In this document: one piece after another, positions 1 through 11,892 of the stretch
How the letters are laid out: each line of letters starts with the position of its first letter
Position numbering within the stretch: the first letter of the stretch is position 1
Assembly (NCBI GenBank): GCA_029448655.1
Contig: JACCLO010000005.1
Span: 3,224,001 to 3,288,000 of the forward strand
DNA length: 64,000 nt
From: Wolfiporia cocos
Taxonomy: Eukaryota > Basidiomycota > Agaricomycetes > Polyporales > Phaeolaceae
Direction: 5' to 3'
Notes under the pieces: generated by a model
The model's database searches: none
The model's input: only the letters and a program-made list of their open reading frames with translations
What the model was told of the DNA's origin: nothing
Program-made: the position numbers and the translations under genes

Positions 1-112
1 CGCTTGGGAGGCCGCCCGCTGGTTGTGTTGTCTGCGAATTCAATTGCATCCCAAGCGCGCCCGCTAAAAAGACACGTCGGTGACAAAAACCTTCCGCTTG
101 TGCGATATTGCA

Positions 113-1239
113 ATGGCAGACGTCCAGACTTGCACGCTCCTCTCGGAAGAAGAGAAGTTGGATGCGCTGGACCCTTTGCGACATCTCCGAGCGGCGGCGG
201 ATGATACTGAAGACGTGTCCGACATCGTGCCCGCGCAACGCCCGTCGATCCTGAATCAGACCGTCGAGCTGGCCTTCTCGACCGTTTCTACGTCTGCCGA
301 TCGTATTGAGAACAACCATGTCCCTGAAGAGAGGGGCTCAGAGGATCGTGTCGTGATAAAGCTCGTGGTGGACGCGTCACCCGGGTGCGGTGGTGTCGCC
401 TGGCCTGCAGGAGAGGTACGCTTGATTGTTGCTCGTGCTAGGACAGCGTGATGTCGATGCGCTCGATATGAAGGTTCTTTCGAGGTACATTGCACGGCGC
501 GGCCTGTCGTCAATGAAGAGGAAGACAGTTCTCGAACTGGGTAGTGGTACCGGCCTCGTTGGCCTCGTGGCAGGCAAGCTCGGCGGGGATGTCTGGATCA
601 CAGATCAAGCGTGCGTCTTGCATGCAGCCTCTGCGCTGCGCTGTCTTGATAATCAGAAATCTCGTGGTACCAGTCCACTCCTCGACATCATGCGCCGCAA
701 TGTCATCATGAACGACCTCTCCGAGCGTGTACGGGTCGAGGAACTTGACTGGTCAGTGTAGAATCATATTGCTGATTCACAATGTGGTCTATGTTTAACG
801 TCGTCTTAGGGCAGGGGCACGCCTATTCCATTCTTCTCGGACTTCCCGCGTCATCCAGACGTAATCCTCGCGGCCGATTGTGTTTACTTCGAGCCCGCGT
901 TCCCGCTTCTCGTACAAACACTCGCGGAACTTGTTCCTGTCCCTTCTCTCTCTGTTACTGATGCACAGCCGGAGGTGCTCTTCTGTTACAAGAAGCGGCG
1001 AAAGGTGCGCTTTCCTCGTGGGGTGGCGCGAGTGCCAGGATTGATCGTATGCAGGCCGATAAGCGGTTCTTCGCGCTATTGAAGAAGGAATTTTCGTGGA
1101 CACAGGCGCGTATAGGCGTGTTGTACGGATATGCGCTGCATGGGTCCTAATTGAAGGATAGGTAGCGGACGACCCTGACCACGAAGTGTACACGCGCGAA
1201 GCAATCTCGCTACTCCGACTTATCAGAAGATCGAGGTAG
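113..1239 (+). CDS. METTL21/EFM6-type protein-lysine N-methyltransferase
   Basis: Class I S-adenosylmethionine-dependent methyltransferase of the METTL21 family, which methylates lysines on translation factors and chaperones; the yeast relative EFM6 acts on eEF1A. The SAM-binding motif LELGSGTGLVG and the upstream PGCGG...WPAGEVLSRYI block are clear, followed by LLDIMRRNV, the post-I motif ILAADCVYFEPAF and the late LFCYKKRRK block. My model has six exons: 113-415, 474-610, 674-751, 815-1004, 1055-1117 and 1162-1239 (282 aa). The phases close exactly. Introns 2 and 3 use acceptors a little downstream of the first AG so that DQAPLLDIM and DWGTPIPFF are restored. The last intron (44 nt) is the least certain join. 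Family assignment is firm; the exact substrate is inferred. No neighbour suggests a special context. Confidence 0.85.
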
Positions 1240-2669
1240 CGTCAGGACATGTCGCTGTGATCTGATGGGATGATATGCTGTTTGTATGGTAATTCTTCAT
1301 CTAATATCGGTCTCGAAACCGCTTTCTGACGGAGATATGTGCGACCAGAACAACAATGAGACGGTTGAGGTATGTACGGAATGTAAGGTGCTGCGAAAAA
1401 GCGGCAATGTTTGTGAATCTTAGGAACACGGATCGTCGAAGCATTTATCTTTTGTTCTGACACGACAGATTATAGTCTCCGTCGACTTGGTGTAATGACT
1501 TATCGCCAGAAGCGGAAACGTTGCAGAGTCGTTGCACGTTCAATAAGAGGAGCGACCATCATGCACATTCCACGCAGCATTCTGCTCGTTACGAGCCAAC
1601 GCACGTTGTAGCATCGGCCCACCGCAAGTCGGGGAAACAGGTGCAGTCGATACAAGTTCCAACGATCACCGGTTAACCTTCCGCAGCATATCGCCACGCC
1701 ATGCGCAATCTGTGTAATCGCAACAGCGAGCGGCTGCGACCGCAAGAACTACAGTGTGTATCTCCGCAACGCGTCTTTTCGGACGTAAAGGACTACAGGA
1801 TGTCGCACACACGGACCCACATGGAGATACTGGTTAGCGCCGCTGATACAGGGCATGTGCTCGAGCTCAATTTGCCTATCATAACAAGCATTGCTGCGAC
1901 TCATAGTTTGGAATATTGTTGGACCCGTATGCACTGATGAAATTCCTTTGTTGAGCAAAGGCTGACTGAATACCACGGCCACAACCTTTCACAATTGTAT
2001 ATCTGTAACTGGATATATGGCGGGCTGCAATTCTCGCGATTCCGAAGCAAAACTGGTCTGTCCAGAAAGTAAGTGCAATTTGGACATGGCACAAATATTT
2101 ACCTTGAGTTTGTGATTCAGCATGATACTCGCGACTGTGTTTGTTGTTTGGAGGCGGCACAATTTCTTGGCAGGTGAGGATAATAGATACGAACATGAGC
2201 AATGAATGGATTTGCCGACTCAAATTGGCAGATGTATGCAAGGTCCTCGGACAGTAGACAACATGTTCTGACCTTGCAGATCGAGCCTTCTCAACGCGGC
2301 CCATATTCCAACGCGGCTCGGGTTGGATAGCATTTAAAACCCACTCTTGTACGGTGCTATTCAGTCAGAAGCTTCTGTAAGTTATTGCTCGGTGAGTAAA
2401 CCGGACCGACAACAGACTCGCTTATGATTGAATGCGGAAGTCAGTATATAGCTTGGCACATCGGGGTTGTAGTTGTACAATCGAAGTCAAATGCAAGGAT
2501 GCTGATCCAAGAGCGCGAACAAGCGATCCGGAGGTTAGCACAAAGCGTTAGCATGAGCATTTTGGTTAGTTTGACTCACATGACTAGCAAAGTCCATAAC
2601 TTTCCAGTTTATTCTGAACTCGTCTTGAGCTACGGAGCTTGAGTGGGTACATATGGTGAAGGATCGAGT
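1240..2669. other. Intergenic, no gene seen
   Basis: Both strands hold only short frames with no family resemblance and no exon-like chain with conserved splice signals. It separates the methyltransferase from the 3' end of the BOL3 gene. I see no RNA gene or repeat here. Confidence 0.5.
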
Positions 2670-3044
2670 TTACACTACCTGGAGACCATGGATCCCCTGT
2701 ATTTCTTGCTTCAATACTTCATTTACCATGCGGTGCTGCTTCACTGTCGATAATCCCTTGAATGTATCGCTAGCAATGATGATCTGATAGAATGTCCCAC
2801 AGCCACCTGCGTGCCTTGTCAGTCATACCACAACGCTGCATGCAGCTGCCTACGGTGGCGAACCTGAGACATCTTGCACCTGCAATTCCCGAGGAGAGAA
2901 CTTCTCCGTGAGCTTGTTGTATATGGTGCGTTCCCCATCGGTGAGGCCTGAAGGGGGTGCTACATAGGTACGAAGACCTGCTGGAATGCGCGCTCCTGCG
3001 ACTCGCCGAGCGAGTGCGACCGAGAACATGGAGGACCTGACCAA
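2670..3044 (-). CDS. BOL3: BolA-like protein 3, mitochondrial Fe-S cluster factor
   Basis: BolA-family protein (105 aa) that works with monothiol glutaredoxin/NFU-type factors in late delivery of [4Fe-4S] clusters in mitochondria. Two exons: 2864-3044 and 2670-2806, with a 57-nt GT-AG intron that splits a Gly codon. Residues 1-30 (MVRSSMFSVALARRVAG...) form an Arg-rich, acid-free leader typical of a mitochondrial presequence. The BolA fold follows: ERTIYNKLTEKF, then VSGGCGTFYQI with the family cysteine, then LSTVKQHRMVNEVL with the conserved His and RMV signature. Length matches BOL3 in other fungi. The start is the only in-frame Met before the presequence. It is divergent from COX15, start to start 117 bp apart, so both mitochondrial genes probably share a promoter. 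Confidence 0.93.
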
Positions 3045-3161
3045 GCGATTCTAGCCACCGGCGCTTCGCACAAGCTGACCGCGAGTCTTCCCGGCGCGAT
3101 GGGATAAAATACCCTCTCTCTCACTGGTCAGCTTCATCTCCTTTGACGACGTCGGTGAGGG
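3045..3161. promoter_or_regulatory. Short bidirectional promoter BOL3 / COX15
   Basis: Only 117 bp separate the two start codons. An A/T-rich stretch, gataaaata, near 3103 could serve as a core element for COX15. No other motif is recognisable by eye. Confidence 0.5.
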
Positions 3162-4801
3162 ATGTCGTTTCTCGGCGCGTGGATGCGCGTCGGCTCGCGC
3201 TCATTGCCTGCGGTGTTCCCGAAGCCACCCTGCAATGTGCGGGCGCTGCATCAATCGAGGAGCTTCCTCGGGATCGGAACTGGCATACACAACCTGAGGT
3301 CTTCGCCCATCCTCTTGGAAGCCGTTGTAAACCGACTTGGCCTACGGACGCAGGGCAGGCAGCTGAGTCTGCACGTAACCCGCCACCGTCCGTTTGACCC
3401 ACGGTTCTTCTCGAATAATGCTGCTCCTGTCGAACTTCCGGTACTCTCCCCGCCGCCAGTGGCCGGTTGGCTTATTTTCTCGTCCGTCCTCGTCTTTGCG
3501 GTTATTGTTGTCGGCGGTGTCACTCGTCTGACTGAATCCGGGCTGAGCATCACGGAATGGAAGCCTATCACTGGTATTCTTCCGCCTCTATCCGAATCCC
3601 AATGGAACGAGGAATTCGACAAGTACAAGGCCACACCGGAGTTTAAGCTGTAGGTTGCAGCCAATATCACACTACTCATTCCCTACACGCATATCTACAC
3701 AGACTGAACTATTCAATCAACTTGAGCGAGTTCAAGGACATCTTCTACATGGAATGGGGACACCGCGTCCTCGGCCGCCTCACCGGAATCGCCTTCGTCC
3801 TCCCGCTCACGTACTTCGCCCTTCGCAAGCGCCTCACCGCGTCCCTCCCGAGATCCCTCGCTGGGATGGCTGTCCTGATTGGCCTGCAGGGCGCACTTGG
3901 CTGGTACATGGTGAAATCCGGCTTGGAAGACTCGCTCATGGACACGCCCGGTGCCGTCCCACGAGTGTCGCAATACCGTCTCGCCGCGCATCTCGGCACT
4001 GCGTTCGTCCTGTATGCGGGGATGCTCGGCACAGGAATCGCGGCATTGTACGATTGGCGGTATGCGACTAAGGGCACCTGGGGCGGGCTGAGAGGCAACG
4101 CTGCGCAGTGGAAGACGATTCTGGAGAACCCACTCGTCAAGCGGTTCACACGGTACTCGAAGGCCCTGACTGCATTGGTGTTTTTGACGGCACTTTCAGG
4201 TACGGAGACGCTGGTGCAAGTAGGTTTTGTCTCGTCTAACAACTTACACAGGTGCATTCGTTGCTGGGCTTGATGCTGGGCTATTGTACAACGAGTTCCC
4301 ACTCATGGGTGGGCGACTGGCGCCCCCCTCGGACGAACTGTTCTCCACTGCGTATTGCAAAGCGACTGACAAGTCTGATCTCTGGTGGCGCAATGTCTTC
4401 GAAAACCCCATCACAGTCCAATTCGATCACCGCTGCCTTGTGAGTCTGGTTGATGACCTCTTATGGCGCATATAGTGACTGTAACATTTGCCTAGGCTAT
4501 CACGACGTACGCAGCTACAGCGTACATGTTTATGATGACGCGCAGACCCGCCTTGCGCGCGGCCCTTCCACCCCTCGCGCGGCGCATGGCTACCGCCGCG
4601 TTCGCAATGGCGAATGTCCAGATCCTCCTAGGGATTTCGACACTGTTGTATCTCGTACCTGTTCCTCTTGCGGCAGCACATCAGGCAGGAAGTGTCATGT
4701 TATTGACGACAATGGTGCAGCTCTTGGTAGCATTGAGGAGACCAGGAGCAGCTGCGAGGGCTTGGCGGCAGGCTCTGCAGGCCCGCAATGGAAAACACTA
4801 G
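3162..4801 (+). CDS. COX15: Heme A synthase (cytochrome c oxidase assembly)
   Basis: COX15 hydroxylates the methyl group of heme O to make heme A for cytochrome c oxidase, in the inner mitochondrial membrane. Four exons: 3162-3649, 3703-4199, 4252-4439 and 4496-4801, giving 492 aa with exact phases. The N-terminal 110 residues are Arg/Ser-rich and fit a mitochondrial presequence. Hydrophobic segments follow, starting at [17 protein letters not shown]. Family blocks include [69 protein letters not shown] and [11 protein letters not shown]. The His in the EWGHR, AAHLG, FDHR and AAHQ motifs are the heme ligands known for the family. It is divergent from BOL3 and converges on PRE5, with 133 bp between the stop codons. 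Confidence 0.97.
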
Positions 4802-4934
4802 TGTACAGAATCGTATAATCTTGTAGCATCCACCCACACTCACCCAGCTCATCCCCTCTGTATCGCATGTGTTCGAAAACGTTGGATTGTCCAAAGCGAT
4901 ACAAGCACATAAGCATACAACGGCTTCCATCCAT

Positions 4935-6054
4935 TTACTCGCCCATCTGCACGTCCTCATCCTGGGCGGCGGGTGCAGGTGGTGGCGCCTCGCCGCCCTC
5001 CGCTGCCGGCGCGGGTGCCGCGACAGGCTCCTCACTGCGCTTCGGGATCATGCTCTGCAGGTAAACGTCGATGGACTCGCCCTCCAAGATACGGAAGGAA
5101 CCCTCTGAAGGCACGTCATTTTCATGCGCGCCTGCAGGACCGATGATACCAATGGAGGTGTTATGAATCGTCAGCGCCTTGTCTTGTTGCAGCGTCTCGC
5201 GCAGCGCGTGTAAGCCATGCTGAATGAGCTCCTCGAGCGTGCCTGGAACACACGACGGCGTTAATTACGCGCTGCGCAAATATCAGCGAGGTTCGGGAGA
5301 CGCACAATCCGTGAAGCTTTCATAGTGCCGCTCGAGGTATGTCTTCGCACTTTGGCTACGCGCGCCGATAGACATCGCGAAGTATTCATATGAGTTGCCG
5401 GATGGCGAAAACTCGTAGAGATGGGGTCCATTCTTGTCTTGTCCGATCACAAGAAAGCCGACACCGTATGGACGGCGACCGTATTCCTGTGTGTTCACCT
5501 GCGCCTCTGTGGAAGACGGCGTCAAACAGTTATAGACAAAGACATGAACATAGAACGCACTGTCAGCGATCGAGGAGACCAGTCGGTTAATGGGTATCGG
5601 GCGATTGAAGACCATGCGCGAAGACATGGCCTGTTGGCGCATGAAGTTGCTGCATTCTGGTTCATGAGATACTATGACGCGTTCAAGGAGGGCATACACA
5701 CCTCAGAACACGCGCATCTGAAGTGAGGCCGGCGATGGCAATGCCGACATGGTCGTCTATTCGATACATCTTCTGCTGGTACGATGCGAGTTCTCCTAGT
5801 GAACGCTGCGGCGAATGTCAGTGTTCAAGTCGTGCACAAAAGTAATATGCATACCTTGAGAGCCAGAAGAATAGAGTGCGTCTTGGACCGCAGTCCTACG
5901 ACCGCGGAACCCTGCTTCACGGCTTCTGATGCATACTCGACCTGGTGCAGGCGGCCCTGGGGCGAGAAGACGACGTTGTCCGAATCATACGTGTTCCTGA
6001 ACTAATCTGCACGTCAGGATATCATATTGCAAAGACAATATGCAAACACACCAT
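4935..6054 (-). CDS. PRE5: 20S proteasome subunit alpha-6
   Basis: Alpha-ring subunit of the 20S proteasome (PSMA1 orthologue), non-catalytic, part of the gate. Six exons on the minus strand: 6052-6054, 5855-6001, 5702-5805, 5561-5649, 5306-5506 and 4935-5242 (283 aa). The first intron falls directly after the ATG, so the first exon contributes only the start codon. The alpha signature [18 protein letters not shown] continues into [14 protein letters not shown]. Later blocks are [62 protein letters not shown] and [18 protein letters not shown]. The acidic, Pro/Ala-rich C-terminus is usual for alpha-6. A second alpha subunit (PRE8) lies 20 kb away on the same strand. Confidence 0.96.
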
Positions 6055-6453
6055 GTTGGCTGTGAGATGTAAGGCTGAGAGTGACGCGTCGAGACACGAG
6101 CTCAGGCGACGCGCAACTGGCTACCAGATCGGGAAGGCGTCTACTTCGTGACGCGCGCTCCCTGTACGCGTGCGCGCTCGTCGTGCCGCTTCAACTTGAC
6201 CGCGTTCCACGATGTTGCTAAGGTCCTGTTTGCTATTTACGATCCTTGACTTGTTCGAATATAAATCTTGATAGCCTTGACAACATACTTCGCCTCAAAT
6301 ACCCTTTGCATAGCATGTCGATGTTTTGAGCAAATCACCACGACGAGCGACCAGTGCCTGATTCCGACAATACTCGCGAGAGCATGGAATACTCAGTAAG
6401 GTAACATGTTATTTCACACTATGGATATGGTAGGCTGTATGGATTAATTATTT

Positions 6454-6675
6454 TCACAGATGCGCGTGATATCCTCGCCGCGGCGGCAACGATTCAACGC
6501 CCCAACCGATCGCCCGCTTCATGTGGTACATTCAATTAAAGGGCGCGGCAAGCGTATGCTATGACGCGTCGAGCAATTCCGTCTCCTCACAACATGCAGC
6601 CTTCACAAATGTTCAAAGAACGCCGCGCGGCTGTGAGCGTATCACATTGCTCCAGCGCCATAGACTCCTGGTTCA
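6454..6675 (+). repeat. Diverged direct repeat, copy 1
   Basis: About 220 bp that recurs in the same orientation at 7502-7719. Shared landmarks in order: gcgcgtgatatcctcgcc, a cgattcaa patch, tgtggtaca, gacgcgtcgagca, cttcac/aaatgttc, gaacgccg and ccagcgcc, ending at cctggttca. Substitutions and small indels show the duplication is old. No coding frame is preserved. Origin unknown: segmental duplication or remnant of a mobile element. Confidence 0.75.
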
Positions 6676-6808
6676 TCAAAATGATGAGTTACCACTCTAG
6701 AACAACGGACATAAAGTGCAATGAAGTATAACATCTAACCACAGTTCAAGGAAATGTAAGATGTACATCCCAGGGTGGATTTTCTGCGGAGGGCCCCGCC
6801 ACAGATGC

Positions 6809-6813
6809 AAAAA
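6809..6813 (-). terminator. RNA polymerase III terminator of tRNA-Glu
   Basis: A run of five T on the minus strand directly after the discriminator base, as expected for Pol III termination. Confidence 0.8.
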
Positions 6814-6893
6814 TTCCGACACGGGGAATCGAACCCCGGGCTATCGCGTTCCAAACTGAGAGGCGATAATGTTAGCCACTACACCATATCGGA
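6814..6893 (-). tRNA. tRNA-Glu (CUC) with an 8-nt intron
   Basis: The minus strand folds into a full cloverleaf. The acceptor stem is TCCGATA with TGTCGGA (one G-T pair). The D arm contains GGTGTAGTGGCTAA. The anticodon stem is ATCGC/GCGAT and the T arm is CGGGG-TTCGATT-CCCCG. The loop between the anticodon stem strands is 15 nt instead of 7. It reads CT-CTC-A, then eight extra bases (GTTTGGAA), then C. This puts a canonical intron after position 37 and gives anticodon CUC. Discriminator is A, followed by a Pol III T-run. Coordinates include the discriminator. Confidence 0.95.
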
Positions 6894-7414
6894 CATATAC
6901 GTCGAGCTGTTAACATTAACTCATACGATATCTGATTCTGTGCCAGCATTGTCATTTCCATTGCAGTCTTTTTACATACCATTCCAGTTGCCATCGCTGC
7001 TCAGCGCTCCGAAATCGTTTAGTACCCACTCGGGACAAACACCATTTGAGCCATAGCGACCTGCAGCGATCCGTCCTGCGGATGCACCGCAGACGCTCGT
7101 AAGTGGCACTAGTTGCAGGAAGTTGTGGGAGTGGTACTACCGGTCACTGTTGGAGTCTTTGGCGTGACGAGCTTGCGCGTGCCTGGAAGTCGCGCGCACG
7201 TCGGGAGTCTGGTACGGCGGGGCCAGAAATGGTACGAGGCCGAGATAGTATTTAGTCGCTCAGATCTTTGTTATTGTACGAGTTATGGGTTTGCCCCCAT
7301 CGTTCACGAGTTCAAACGCGATGCTGAATCCATGGGTCTGTTGATTATTTCAACAGTTATCCTAGGACGCGCACGTGCGCCCCGCGCTCGTCACGTCGCC
7401 CGCCACGGCGTCCC

Positions 7415-7500
7415 TAAGCCCCGCGTCGCTCGCGCCCACGACGCTCGTCTCGCCCTCGCTCGTCTCGCCCTCGCTCGTCTCGGCCGCCGACGCCGCATCT
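7415..7500. repeat. Short imperfect tandem repeat, 16-bp unit
   Basis: Three copies of a cgctcgtctcgccct-like unit near 7441-7486, within a C/G-rich stretch. It lies just before the second copy of the 220-bp direct repeat. Confidence 0.6.
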
Positions 7501-7501
7501 T

Positions 7502-7719
7502 CTCACAGGTGCGCGTGATATCCTCGCCACGATTCAATGCCCAACCGTCCGTCCGCTTGTGGTACATACAAGAGCACGGCAAGCGTAATATGCTAAGTAT
7601 GACGCGTCGAGCATAGCATATATACGTCTACCCACAATAGGCAGTCTTCACGAATGTTCGAAGAACGCCGTGCGGCTGGAAGTTGTCGTATTTTTCCAGC
7701 GCCCTCATATCCTGGTTCA
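7502..7719 (+). repeat. Diverged direct repeat, copy 2
   Basis: Second copy of the 220-bp element at 6454-6675, same orientation, about 1.05 kb downstream; the tRNA-Glu gene lies between the two. Confidence 0.75.
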
Positions 7720-10700
7720 CGTTGCCACCCGCCGAATACGCTGGGACCAGCCTGGGCCTCCCACAGACGATACCTGCCATGTGTCTCTCAAATTCGTCAG
7801 TCTTCCACTGGGATCATGACGTACACAGACAACAGGCTGATATCATGGGCCTGTCCGACGACAGACGACATCTTAGCTTGTTATAAAGCCCCTTACACTA
7901 CGACTATCTCCCCTCTTCCCGATGGTGCGCAGCTCAGCACCTGTGCGTTCGTGCTCGCTAGACGACGAATCTGCATACTCTGTGTGCCTGCCGTGTGCCT
8001 GCCGACGTATTACGGCTCTAATTTCTCGTGATGTGCGTTTGAACTACTAGTGACGATCATCCTCCCCGGCCACATCATCCTCGCTGTCAATGAATTGGTG
8101 ATCTTCGAAGACTGCCATCATCGTGGAGCCGTCCGGTCTCCTGCCTCAGGCTTCTGCAGTGATGGTGATATTGCGTGATCCTCATCATTCGTTGCTAGTC
8201 TAACTAGTCAAATTATAATGAGCGATGTCGAGACATCTCTGACGCGACATCGGTAGGATTTAACCTCGACACCGTACGAAGTATCGGGGCCTGAGAAATA
8301 GATGCTATGTCAACCCTTTTATCCTTCGCAACTAGACGATCCGTGGTCCATGACGTCTTCGTCGAGGGTGAGCGGATCTGCACACGAGGCCCTGGTGAGC
8401 TATTCCATTGCCAATCCCGTGACTGAGCCATTCGCCGTTGCAGAGCGTCTAGCGCCTCGTGCCAACGACTCAATGTCCTTGTGGGAGGTAGAGTTCTATA
8501 CCGAACAGCAGCAATACTTCATCATCTGGAGATTGTGATACTCCCTGACAGCTCCTTCGTGTTGTGCACGAGGGGTACGCGCCGCCATGAAGAGTTCAGC
8601 GGGACTCGCTGTACACGCTAGAGCTAAGGCCGGTCACCGTCTCACACCAGATCGGTGGACTATACCCAGAAGACGTGCAGCGTCTTCTGTGCACTGCCTA
8701 GGCCGTGTACGGGCTTCACACGATCACGATCATGACCTCACCCTGCCAGCTCACCAGCGCCAGCGTTATTTCGAGACTTCTGGACGACACCCAGAATGTC
8801 TTGGGTGCGCGACGTCATTTTGGTTGCCAGCCTTCCCGAATGCGCACGGCTTTAGCGCAAATGTAGCACTGATCTCCCTGTCCTCCACTTGGGCGAGGTG
8901 TCGTTGGGCCACGAATAGTCTCCCTCGACGCTTCACCAGACCACATCCGTCATGCCGGCCGCCATGCTCGTCCCCCGCTGAGTACACATTGCCCCGGCAG
9001 ATGGGAGCCCTTCGATTGGTGACCTTCCCGCGGTAATCTCGAGACTATCTTCGGCCTGGGCGAACACTCTGGAGTGCTCTATCCAAGATGTGATCCCCCC
9101 TCGTCCCATTTGCTGGGCCGTTGTGCCAGCGTACGCTGGCTCAAGTAGCTGAAAATAATCTGGCACACTTGTTTGGTGTTCTTTGCTCTGGTCACGGAAT
9201 CCTCTGGAGAGCTCCATGTCAGCTTGAATCTGCTCCTACAGATGCAGAAATCATGACGATTAATCTTTGGTGGCAGGCGCTTCCACTGTGTTCCTAATGG
9301 GCTTCTGTGTTGGTGGGCGTCGGAAGCACCTAGAGACTCTCCGAGCCCGTATCTCGGAGGACCTTGTTTTCTAAGTTCTGAGATTCAGCCCCTGACTACT
9401 ACTTGGCTAGAGCCTCGCAAATTTGTACGGCAACTCTCTTCCCGAGAGCTACGAATTAGCAGGAGCTGAGAGGGTATCGGACACAAATATCATTTAAGTC
9501 TGCCATCGACTACATTTCTTCGCGCTTGCTGAAGATATCGATATCGTATCTTCGCAAACCTTTGCAGACCCAGCGTCTCTGCCTTTTTTGATTGCGGGGA
9601 TTCACACCGCCGATGGCAGCATCGATCCTGCAATAAGCAGATCTCGCTGAGCTGCTCTTCCCGAGGACAGCCAGACGAAACTTCTCGAGAGTGCACTGCA
9701 ATAGCATCTCACGACTCCCGCGTGGCGAGGTATTCATTTCCCAGCTTCTAGGAGCGGCGTCCCACCTTGGCCTTTCCGTCCGGTTCTGACGGGTTCGCGA
9801 GGGCCGTTTTATTGGATGGCAAGGCGGGTCCCCCGTCTGCCGCACCCTCACGCGCACACTAGGCCCCTCAGGATGGAACTGGCATCGCCTAGCACGGCGG
9901 TCTGCTGACCACACCCGCTGGGCTTCCACCGCATACAAAAAGGCGGACTTTGCACGCACCCCGGGCCCTGTGGCCGCGTCAGGCAGCCCTCCTACTCTAC
10001 CAAACTCCGCGCGGCAGACTACCTGCAACGAGGGCGCGCGGATCCCGCAGCGTTCGCGCACATTCCGTCGGGTTCTGCGATGCGCTCTGTCGCGCGGGCG
10101 GGAGCAGTACTCGGGCTGCTGGCACTGCTCCCCGGGCCTCGGACGGGCAGCGATCGACGCGCGGTAGCGAAGGTAAATTCCAGTGCAGCTCGGCTTCGGA
10201 CGGGAGCTGTTCCTGCCCTGCCCCGCGCGATTGGCTGCGCGGCCCACTACCTCCGCGAGCTTCGTGGGCTCGCTCGCGTGGCGGGCCGCCCTTGCCATCT
10301 GTCGTCCTGCTGAACGCGGGCGTGTGCGCGGGCTCCACAAACGCGCGGCGGCAGGGCTCTCGTGGCCGATGGCGCAGCCCCCGTGGCCGCGCGGCGCCGA
10401 CGTGCGATTGCAGATACGCATCCGCGGATTGGCCGGGCGCGCGGTGAGGCGCGCACTTCCAGCATGGGACCGGTGGATTTGCACCGAACGCGGGGGAGCA
10501 TTCTGGAGCGCGGCTGATGTCAAGCTGTGCATTAACACGATAGAAGCACGCCTTGCGGCGTCGCCGCGGGGTGCCCTCGCCTGCGCGTGCGCAGCGCCGG
10601 TGAGTATGGGCTCGCGCGGCGTACTCAGGGCCTGAAGCGTCTGTGGCCGGTTCTGCGTCTGGGCCGGTCTGTCAAAATAGCTGTGTAAGCTGCGGAATCT

Positions 10701-11892
10701 GGTGGGACCGAGCACGGAGTACGAGCTCGGACGACGGACGCGACGGAGGGCCTGGTGAACGCCGTGCCACGTGCGGTTTAGTGTGCGCAGTCTGCGCCCG
10801 CCACGCAGTTGTCAGACCCTTGCCATCTCCGGGACTCCACGCCCAGTGCCATTCATACAAGACCGCCACGACGCACCGGCCCCCTCGTGCCTTATCAACT
10901 GTCTCAGAGGATCCCTAATTAGCTCGGCCTGCATGAACGGTAGAGCCTGCATGAACGGTCGAACCTCGCCATTGCAGGGTGGGACGGACGCCAGAGCGGA
11001 GGCGTCATGCGCCGTGCGTGTCCATCCACGCTATTTCAGACCGGAATTCAATATTCAGGCGGCACGCGTGTGGGTGGCTCCGTCCAAGCGATACTAGTGA
11101 TCTACTGTATCGTATGGAAATACGCTGTGCCACGTATAATGTACAGAAGCCAATATGTCACGAGCCGGGGAACCAGGGCAGCTGCCAGCCAGCCCGCACG
11201 GGGTGGGTCGGATGCGAGAGAATATATATGATGCATGCAGTGTGAGATGCGATGCGCGGGGCGGAGAAATGAGGCAGGACCAGATGAGACCGGGGAGAGA
11301 GATGGAGAGATGCATAGACAGGCAGGGATACAGCGGGGTGATGCGAACGTCCAGTCTAATATTTTGCGACACTACGACCAAAAAGCCCAAGAGTGAGAGT
11401 GCGAGAAACGGGGGGCGGGAAGGATGGAGAATGTCACGAGAACTGTGCAGCACAGGAGAAATAAGAAAGAGATGGAATGCGAATGCGATGTGCGATACGC
11501 GGGGCACTGACGACGACTACCACTGACGGGCCGGTGTGATTGCTGCCTGAACAGGGAGGTAACAGACTAGAGCGAACTTTGGCGGTGCGAGCAGGAACGC
11601 TGGAGTTCTTACGTGAGCATTTTATTAGCTTAAGCTACGGCCAGCTGGCTGGCAGGGGGCAGGCGGGACGCGGATGAGGAGCAGATGCAAGCGGAGGGTA
11701 TTCGGGCGAGCGATGCGCAGACTTGTGTTGTGGGCTTTACGATTTGAGGGAGGCGGTAGCGCGCGGGGTGGCACTGTAGCAGACAACCTGATCCGTATGT
11801 TGATCCCTCGACGATGCGCGCGATACGCGGTCTCACGTCATTCGGGGCACACGCTGAGCTCGCTCAGCGGCGCGAGCGCAACGGCGACCGCG
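7720..11892. other. Gene-poor stretch, no supportable gene
   Basis: Long frames appear in the GC-rich part (9.7-10.7 kb), but they are Arg/Ala-rich, overlap on both strands and resemble no family, so they look like composition artefacts. An 18-bp tandem pair (gcctgcatgaacggtnga unit) sits at 10929-10964. A strongly purine-rich plus strand runs from about 11255 to 11475. No tRNA-like or conserved coding pattern was found. Confidence 0.45.

Noticed and set aside
416..441. 26-nt intron in the methyltransferase gene
   Set aside because: Too short to splice; using the AAG at 471-473 gives a 58-nt intron and restores WPAGEVLSRYI.
9510..10715. 401-codon minus-strand frame
   Set aside because: Arg/Ala-rich with no family pattern, mirrored by several other long frames in the same GC-rich stretch; explained by composition.
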